Below are positions 11,903 to 15,917 of a DNA stretch of 15,917 bases, piece after piece. The notes under the pieces are model-generated. The model saw only the letters and a program-made list of their open reading frames with translations. It was not told the origin of the DNA and searched no databases. The stretch lies in assembly GCA_030593225.1 (NCBI GenBank), contig JAUVHP010000016.1, forward strand, positions 1-15,917. The letters are read 5' to 3'. Position 1 is the stretch's first letter; the number at the start of each line of letters is the position of its first letter. The translations under genes were made by a program, and so were the position numbers. Source of the stretch: an archaeon. GTDB taxonomy: Archaea > Nanobdellota > Nanobdellia > Pacearchaeales > GW2011-AR1.

Positions 11903-12672
11903 AATCTTTTTTTCTTATTATATTTATATTTCTTAATAGCATTTCCATATAACCATAAATAATTAGACAATTCATTTTTCTTTGTAATTTTTTCTAAAAA
12001 CAGATTCAGAGCAATTCTTTTATTTAGGGGCATAAAAATAGTTGGATATTTTCCATCATCTGTAGTTCTCATTTCAACTTCCGCAACAATATTTCCGTAT
12101 TTAAAAACAACTTTTTGATTAGTTTTATTATTCTCCACTTCAAGATTTTCTAAAAGAACTTTCCATACTTCATCTTTATCAAATATGTGAAAAATTTCAT
12201 CATCATATATTACAAGAAAATCAACCTTTCTATCAAAAAATGCCCTATCTAAGAATTTAATTCTATTGTCATTATCAAGCAAAAATTCTTTTAATCTTAT
12301 CATTTGTTCTGCAATTTTTTTCTTGACTTCTTCTTTTTGTTCTTGATATTCTTGATGCGTTTTTGGGTAACAAGAAAATATATCTTTGATTATTGAACCA
12401 GCAGGAAAATCCTGCTCTTTTTCAAATCTACTTGGATTATACATAAAAACCTGTATTCTTCCATCTCTACCTTCTCCACCTTTTTTCTCACTACTCCCTT
12501 TTATCGAAAAATATTGGTGGTAAGCGTTCATAACATCAGGTTTTTTTGTTCCTTTAATTACTATCCCTTTTATTAAATCAGCAAAAATATCTTCCTTTCT
12601 GTTTCCCCTTGTTTTAACCCTCCACGCTTTATCAGAAGTCATTCCATGAGGTTTGCTAATCTTTTTTTCCAT
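11899..12672 (-). CDS. Probable type II restriction endonuclease
   Basis: 257-residue protein with no family I can name with certainty. Its gene converges on the C5 methyltransferase and overlaps it by 4 nt, the usual place of a partner endonuclease. The N-terminal part has NRKEDIFADLIKG, then P45-D46, then YFSIKGSSEKK, then RIQVFMYNP. PD followed by xxK and a strand fits a PD-(D/E)xK-like nuclease core, though the acidic residue before K58 is replaced by S56-I57. I start at 12672, not at the longer frame from 12831, because the extra 53 residues lie in element R4, and TTTAAA at 12695-12700 is centred about 26 bp before this ATG. Confidence 0.68.
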   Translation of the reverse strand: MEKKISKPHGMTSDKAWRVKTRGNRKEDIFADLIKGIVIKGTKKPDVMNAYHQYFSIKGSSEKKGGEGRDGRIQVFMYNPSRFEKEQDFPAGSIIKDIFSCYPKTHQEYQEQKEEVKKKIAEQMIRLKEFLLDNDNRIKFLDRAFFDRKVDFLVIYDDEIFHIFDKDEVWKVLLENLEVENNKTNQKVVFKYGNIVAEVEMRTTDDGKYPTIFMPLNKRIALNLFLEKITKKNELSNYLWLYGNAIKKYKYNKKKRF

Positions 12673-12694
12673 ACAACAACGAGTTTGTTTAATC

Positions 12695-12700
12695 TTTAAA
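12695..12700 (-). promoter_or_regulatory. Endonuclease TATA-like box
   Basis: TTTAAA centred 25.5 bp before the ATG at 12672. It supports the shorter start and a leaderless mRNA. Purine-rich minus-strand sequence fills the gap up to element R4. Confidence 0.5.
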
Positions 12701-12725
12701 ATCTTTCTCTTCTTCCCCCTTCCCA

Positions 12726-12828
12726 ATTTTGAATTATTTTTGTGTTTAGACGAGGCACTTTTCTTCTGCCGTGTACTCAAGTACACAAGGAAGGAAATAA
12801 CAAAGTATAAACCAAAAAGAAACAAAAT
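12726..12828 (-). repeat. 3'-of-stop hairpin element, copy R4
   Basis: Complete copy whose last base overlaps the RPA-like stop codon. The outer arms are ATTTTG/CAAAAT. GTTTAGAC pairs with GTATAAAC over 7 of 8 positions, where R3 has A-T instead of the first G-C. The long stem includes TTTTCTTC/GAAGGAAA. The apex is GTGTAC-TCAA-GTACAC (12771-12786), one pair longer than in R2. GGGAAGGGGGAAGAAG follows in the gene sense. Confidence 0.87.
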
Positions 12829-13457
12829 CACCCTAAATATCTTATCTTTCCGGGCCGCGGCTCAAAAACAATCCCCTCTTCTAAAAACTTTTGAATTTCC
12901 TGATTAATAATCACAGGAGAAATATCTCTTAAAGTCATAATAATTTTATCAACTTCAATTCCACCATCTTCTTCAGCACTTTTTATCGCCGACAAAATCT
13001 TATCCTTCACTGCAACAATTTTATCACGCCCCAAAATATCAACTTTTTTATTTCTCTCTTTCTCAATTTCCATTTTTCTCACAAGAAGATACTTCACATC
13101 TTGCTCTTTAATTACTTCAGGAGCAACATAAGTTTCATTATTCCAATTCCGAAGAACACCAATCACACAAACTGTCTGCCCTTGAGAAAACCCTTTAAAT
13201 TTTTCACAATCATCACCAAAACACTTTAACTTAATCTGCCCAGAACCATCATCCAAAGTAAAAAAAGAATATTTCTTCTCCCCCTCGCTGTCATATTTAT
13301 CAACTATATTCCCAATTAAATTCACTCTAACAATTTTCTTATCTCCTAATTCTAAAAAAGTAAATCTATCCTCATCAAAAATCGGCTTCCCAGCAAGAAC
13401 ATCTCCAACACGAAACTTAAACGCAATATGTCTCTTAAACTGATTTTGATTATCCAT
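12828..13457 (-). CDS. RPA-like OB-fold single-strand DNA-binding protein
   Basis: 209-residue replication protein A-like protein. An OB fold spans about residues 40-120 (KKIVRVNLIGNIVDKY, FFTLDDGSGQIKLKCFG, GQTVCVIGVLRNWNNETYV), with the classic DDGSG turn. The C-terminal 60 residues look like a winged-helix module (DKIIMTLRDISPVIINQEIQKFLEEGIVFEPRPG), as in RPA32-like subunits. This architecture matches the archaeal RPA-associated or RPA32-like subunit that protects single-stranded DNA during replication and repair. CTTTAAAAA (minus sense, about 13479-13487) is about 26 bp before the ATG. It lies between a restriction-modification module and the small anchored cysteine protein. Element R4 starts at its stop. 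Confidence 0.88.
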   Translation of the reverse strand: MDNQNQFKRHIAFKFRVGDVLAGKPIFDEDRFTFLELGDKKIVRVNLIGNIVDKYDSEGEKKYSFFTLDDGSGQIKLKCFGDDCEKFKGFSQGQTVCVIGVLRNWNNETYVAPEVIKEQDVKYLLVRKMEIEKERNKKVDILGRDKIVAVKDKILSAIKSAEEDGGIEVDKIIMTLRDISPVIINQEIQKFLEEGIVFEPRPGKIRYLG

Positions 13458-13498
13458 TCAATAAAAAAAGAAATTTAGTTTTTAAAGATTTATGAAGT

Positions 13499-13852
13499 TC
13501 AAGAAGAATTATCTATTCTTTCAAGAATTTCTGTCTTATTTAATTCATTCCCAGTTTTCAAATCAAAATAAATTTCTTTTGTAATAGGATAAGATTTTCC
13601 TGCATTAGTATAAGATTGAGAATGTTTAAATCCCTCCACACATTCACACCGAATAAAACTATAATTCAAACTTTTATTTGAACCATAAACATCTTGTTCA
13701 CCACATTTAACACCACAAAAATCGTGTGCAGATTCTCCAGCAGTTAATTCATAAATATTTTTTGGAGTAATAGCAAATAAAAAATAAACCAAGATAAATG
13801 TGAAAATAATTATTCCAATTAAAATAAGAACAAATTGATTATCTTTTTTCAT
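13499..13852 (-). CDS. Small membrane-anchored protein with conserved-looking cysteines
   Basis: 117-residue protein with one N-terminal hydrophobic segment at about residues 8-28 (FVLILIGIIIFTFILVYFLF), probably an uncleaved membrane anchor. The rest should face outside. It has four cysteines as DFCGVKCG and RCECV, which could make two disulphides. I do not recognise the family. A TATA-like TTTTTATATTTG (minus sense) near 13878 is about 26 bp before the ATG, so it is a separate leaderless transcript. Confidence 0.7.
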   Translation of the reverse strand: MKKDNQFVLILIGIIIFTFILVYFLFAITPKNIYELTAGESAHDFCGVKCGEQDVYGSNKSLNYSFIRCECVEGFKHSQSYTNAGKSYPITKEIYFDLKTGNELNKTEILERIDNSS

Positions 13853-13902
13853 AAAAAAACTAAATTATACAAATATAAAAAATTAACTCTAATAAAACAA
13901 AA

Positions 13903-14166
13903 TTAAATAAACAAATTATAAACATCATTCTCTCTTCTTCGAGCTTCTCTTGCTTCAGCAGATTCTTGTAGCCCAGTATATTCTGATGCCTTAAAACTTA
14001 AAAAATCTAATCTCTGTCTTCTCCCTTCAATCCCAACTTCATCTATTTCCTGATTTATTCTTTCCAAAGTTTTTTTTGCACACTCATTCAAATATTTCAC
14101 ACGCTCTTCAGAAGTTTCAGATTTTCCAAAAATTTTTTGTCTTAAATAACTATAAAAGTTTTTCAT
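13903..14166 (-). CDS. Small charged protein ending the tandem paralogue cluster
   Basis: 87-residue, highly charged, mostly helical protein. It lacks the RHSYE core of its neighbours, but its ERVKYLNECAKKTLERINQEI region resembles their middle helix. Its RLDFLSFKASEYTGL resembles FEFLSYQGLYMLL in the broken gene at 14453-14750. It may therefore be a distant family member. It starts 3 nt after the stop of the 14170-14403 gene, with the end of that gene (AAAGGAT) as ribosome binding site, so the two form one transcript. No function is recognised. Confidence 0.65.
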   Translation of the reverse strand: MKNFYSYLRQKIFGKSETSEERVKYLNECAKKTLERINQEIDEVGIEGRRQRLDFLSFKASEYTGLQESAEAREARRRENDVYNLFI

Positions 14167-14169
14167 TTT

Positions 14170-14403
14170 TTATCCTTTGTACTTGATATGTTCGTATTTT
14201 GAAAGAGTTTTAGCTTGACCTTGGTTCACCTCATAAGAATGTCTACTTACTCTTGCTATCTCGCGTTCTACTTTTCGATAGTGTTGTTCTTTATCTTCAG
14301 ATGTCATCTGACTAATCTCTTTAGCTGCCGCTTCTGTATCTCTTGCCACTTCCCGTGAATTGGGAGTTATTCTAGGATGCAGATAATAGTCTTCAATTGC
14401 CAT
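14170..14403 (-). CDS. Tandem small-gene family, member 1
   Basis: 77-residue member of a local paralogue family. Its N-terminal module MAIEDYYLHPR is shared with the member at 15028. The core ends IARVSRHSYEVNQGQA, and the C-terminal module TLSKYEHIKYKG is shared with the member at 15506. The family pattern is an acidic helical N-terminal half, a conserved R-x-x-HSYE block and a variable tail. I recognise no known domain. The DNA encoding the tail is nearly identical to that of the 15506 gene. A promoter block ACTATAAATAC lies at about 14430-14440. Confidence 0.75.
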   Translation of the reverse strand: MAIEDYYLHPRITPNSREVARDTEAAAKEISQMTSEDKEQHYRKVEREIARVSRHSYEVNQGQAKTLSKYEHIKYKG

Positions 14404-14440
14404 AGTAACTTCCTTTGCTAAACAAAATAACTATAAATAC

Positions 14441-14540
14441 TTTTCTAAAAAATTAATCATAAATAAATCCAGCTGAAATATACATTCTATCAAGTTCAGC
14501 AATTCTTTGTTTTTCCCTCACCTTACTTTCATAAGAATGT
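14441..14540. repeat. 100-bp near-identical repeat, copy 1
   Basis: This 100-bp segment matches 15016-15115 at 99 positions (C against T at 14522/15097). It covers an intergenic TTTTCTAAAAAATTAATCAT block and the 3' coding part of a small-gene family member. It points to recent duplication or gene conversion within the cluster. Confidence 0.9.
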
Positions 14541-14750
14541 TTATGAATATTTACATAGAAGCATATATAATCCTTGATAAGATAAAAATTCAAAACCAGG
14601 TCCATCATCAACACACCCATATTTTTTTTCAAGCATGGCTCTTTCTTCAGAAGATAAATTATTAAATCTGTCCGCAACTTTAACTACATCTCTTGAAACT
14701 TTTTCGTCCATTCTCGGAAAAAGGTAACCAGATAATTTTGTCTTATCCAT
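14453..14750 (-). pseudogene. Tandem small-gene family, member 2 (frameshifted or chimeric)
   Basis: The 5' part reads MDKTKLSGYLFPRMDEKVSRD and then VVKVADRFNNLSSEERAML, a clear family N-terminal half, but this frame stops at 14541. The 3' part, in another frame, encodes IHKHSYESKVREKQ and the tail LDRMYISAGFIYD, shared with the 15028 gene. Between them about 50 extra bases encode FEFLSYQGLYMLL, resembling the 13903 gene. The locus therefore looks like a recombinant of three relatives that lost its frame. The upstream gene's stop at 14752 provides an AGAGGAT ribosome site. It may still produce the 69-residue truncated protein. Confidence 0.65.
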
Positions 14751-14751
14751 T

Positions 14752-14982
14752 TTATCCTCTATACCTCCAACCCAAAGCTTCTTGTCTTGCTAATTCTCTT
14801 GCTTGTCCCACGTTTACTTCATAAGAATGCTTATTTATTTTAGCTATTCCCCATTCTAATTCTCTCCGAAATCTCACACCTTCTTCATCAGACAAATTAT
14901 TAACTCTTTCAGCTGCTCTATCTGCACGTTCAAATGTATCTCTTACTCTTTCACCCTTTTTCGGAGCATATTTTTTTACCAT
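14752..14982 (-). CDS. Tandem small-gene family, member 3
   Basis: 76-residue member beginning MVKKYAPKKGERVRDTF, the same N-terminal module as the frameshifted member at 15506. The core is LEWGIAKINKHSYEVNVGQA, and the C-terminal module ELARQEALGWRYRG is shared with the 15278 gene. It is the first gene of its transcript: ACTATAAATAATTTTC lies about 26 bp upstream (near 15005-15020), so the mRNA is predicted to be leaderless. No known domain is recognised. The protein is highly charged and helical with no membrane segment. Confidence 0.75.
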   Translation of the reverse strand: MVKKYAPKKGERVRDTFERADRAAERVNNLSDEEGVRFRRELEWGIAKINKHSYEVNVGQARELARQEALGWRYRG

Positions 14983-15015
14983 CTTTCAATTTCTAAATAA
15001 ACTAACTATAAATAA

Positions 15016-15115
15016 TTTTCTAAAAAATTAATCATAAATAAATCCAGCTGAAATATACATTCTATCAAGTTCAGCAATTCTTTGTTTTTCCCTCACTTTA
15101 CTTTCATAAGAATGT
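15016..15115. repeat. 100-bp near-identical repeat, copy 2
   Basis: Partner of 14441-14540 at an offset of 575 bp, with one mismatch in 100 bp. It holds the 3' end of the 15028 gene and the intergenic block up to the promoter of the 14752 gene. Confidence 0.9.
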
Positions 15116-15276
15116 CGATTAACTCTGGCAATTTTTTCTTCAACCATCCTCCAATACTTTTCTTTTTCTTCAGGAGCCATATTAATTATCCTATCTACTG
15201 CTCTATCAGTACATATTTGTATCTCTTCAGTTTCTTTATTATACCTTGGCTCTAAAACAAAATCTTCAACTGCCAT
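15028..15276 (-). CDS. Tandem small-gene family, member 4
   Basis: 82-residue member, the longest intact one. Its N-terminal module MAVEDFVLEPRYNKE is like member 1, the core is EEKIARVNRHSYESKV, and the tail is LDRMYISAGFIYD, as in broken member 2. It begins 1 nt after the stop of the 15278 gene, where the last codons of that gene form a GGGGAT ribosome site. It is therefore the third gene of the 15731-15028 transcript. Function unknown. Confidence 0.75.
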   Translation of the reverse strand: MAVEDFVLEPRYNKETEEIQICTDRAVDRIINMAPEEKEKYWRMVEEKIARVNRHSYESKVREKQRIAELDRMYISAGFIYD

Positions 15277-15277
15277 C

Positions 15278-15505
15278 TTATCCCCTATACCTCAAACCTA
15301 AAGCTTCTTGTCTTGCTAATTCTCTTGCTTGTCCCATTCTTGTTTCATAAGAATGTTGATTAATTTGTGCAATCTCGTATTCTAATTCTTGAACATGATT
15401 TTTTCTTTCTTTAGGAGTCATTGCTCGAATTTTGTCTCCTGTCCTCTTTGCACACCTACATAAATGCTTAGATTCTTCATCAAAAATTGGTTCTAGTTTT
15501 ACCAT
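15278..15505 (-). CDS. Tandem small-gene family, member 5
   Basis: 75-residue member with its own N-terminal module (MVKLEPIFDEESKHLCRC), the family core ELEYEIAQINQHSYETRMGQA, and the tail ELARQEALGLRYRG shared with member 3. The ATG directly follows the stop of the 15506 gene, and AAAGGAT from that gene's last codons serves as ribosome site. Two cysteines lie near residues 16-18. Function unknown. Confidence 0.75.
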   Translation of the reverse strand: MVKLEPIFDEESKHLCRCAKRTGDKIRAMTPKERKNHVQELEYEIAQINQHSYETRMGQARELARQEALGLRYRG

Positions 15506-15731
15506 TTATCCTTTGTACTTGATATGTTCGTATTTAGTAAGATTTCTTGCTTGTCCCTCATTTGTTTCCTGAGTATGTCTATTAACTCTGCAATAGTCAT
15601 ATCCTAATTCTCTCCAATGTCTCGCACTTTCCTTCATCAGACAAATTATTAACTCTTTCTGCAGCTCTATCTGCACATTCAAATAAATCTCTTGCTCTTT
15701 CATCTCTTCTTGGAGCATATTTTTTTACCAT
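15506..15731 (-). pseudogene. Tandem small-gene family, member 6 (single-base frameshift)
   Basis: From the ATG at 15731 the frame reads MVKKYAPRRDERARDLF, then DRAAERVNNLSDE, and then goes wrong. The family continuation ESARHWRELGYDYCRVNRH and the tail NLTKYEHIKYKG follow in another frame. Aligned with member 3 over GATGAA...GAATTAG, this gene has one extra base (35 against 34), placed near 15628-15637. Corrected, it would be about 75 residues. It may be a true pseudogene, a phase-variable site or a sequencing error. It is first in its transcript, with ACTATAAATAATTTTC about 26 bp upstream. Confidence 0.72.
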
Positions 15732-15749
15732 CTTTCAATTTCTAAACAA

Positions 15750-15769
15750 ACTAACTATAAATAATTTTC
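15750..15769 (-). promoter_or_regulatory. Promoter block of the small-gene family
   Basis: ACTAACTATAAATAATTTTC in plus-strand letters, identical to the block before the 14752 gene and nearly so to those before 14170 and 9251. The TATA centre is about 26 bp upstream of the ATG at 15731. The same flank ACCATCTTTCAATTTCTAAA joins it to the start codon in members 3 and 6. Confidence 0.65.
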
Positions 15770-15917
15770 TCTTCTTCTTTCTCTTCTCTTTCCCTCTTCT
15801 TTCTCTTCTTTCCCTCTTCTCTCTTCTTTCTCTCTTCTTTCTCTCTTCTTTCTCTCTTCTTTATATCTTCTTTCTCTTTTCCCTCTTCGTTGCCTCTTCT
15901 TTCTCTTCTCTTTCCTT
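15766..15917. repeat. Pyrimidine-rich tract running off the window
   Basis: About 150 bp almost purely C/T on the plus strand, built from TCTTCTTTCTC-type words, with one small break (TTTATATC). It sits just upstream of a small-gene-family promoter, as the tract at 9494-9636 does. No coding content is seen. Confidence 0.85.

Noticed and set aside
12673..12831. 53-residue N-terminal extension of the probable endonuclease
   Set aside because: It translates element R4, and a TATA-like box 26 bp before the internal ATG at 12672 supports the shorter start.

Overview
The window looks like a small-genome, AT-rich archaeon, most likely of the DPANN group (Woesearchaeota or Pacearchaeota type). The core genes are archaeal: FtsZ, the tRNA wybutosine enzyme Taw3, initiation factors aIF1A and aIF2-beta, an RPA-like single-strand DNA-binding protein, DUF424 and DUF5679. 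Many first genes have a TATA box centred about 26 bp before the ATG, which implies leaderless mRNAs. Internal operon genes, ftsZ and the DUF5679 gene have GGAG/GGAT Shine-Dalgarno motifs instead. The lineage is inferred from gene content and composition, not from a search.

Layout. 1-3248 (all minus): ftsZ, a taw3 / SLOG-like pair and a UPF0173 metallo-hydrolase. 3266-5358 (minus): an operon of a two-helix membrane protein, an unknown protein, a GatA-type amidase and a 64-residue protein. 5657-6348: aIF1A behind a tandem promoter-repeat array. 6492-8152 (plus): an unknown protein, a TlyA/FtsJ-like methyltransferase, and an AbrB-type antitoxin with a RelE-type toxin gene that appears to carry a 110-bp insertion. 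8187-9463 (minus): DUF424 behind a second copy of the promoter-repeat array, a DUF5679 zinc ribbon and a small unknown gene. 9745-10736: aIF2-beta and a membrane protein diverging from one exactly symmetric TATA box. 10812-12672: a restriction-modification-like module (RHH-like small protein, C5-cytosine methyltransferase, convergent probable endonuclease). 12828-13852 (minus): RPA-like protein and a small anchored cysteine protein. 13903-15731 (minus): a tandem family of about 75-residue paralogues with shuffled N- and C-terminal modules, two of them frameshifted.

Three features are not explained by ordinary annotation. (1) A roughly 100-nt inverted-repeat element, present five times (one copy cut by the window edge), always starts within 0-4 nt after the stop codon of a minus-strand gene (ftsZ, UPF0173, aIF1A, aIF2-beta, RPA). 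Its stem positions covary between copies. (2) A roughly 104-bp unit carrying a TATA box inside a 14-bp inverted repeat forms four-unit arrays whose first unit abuts the start codons of aIF1A and DUF424. (3) The toxin-antitoxin pair sits between two versions of the 3' end of the methyltransferase gene, and the toxin's start is split by an insert flanked by a 10-bp direct repeat. No tRNA, rRNA or CRISPR array was seen.
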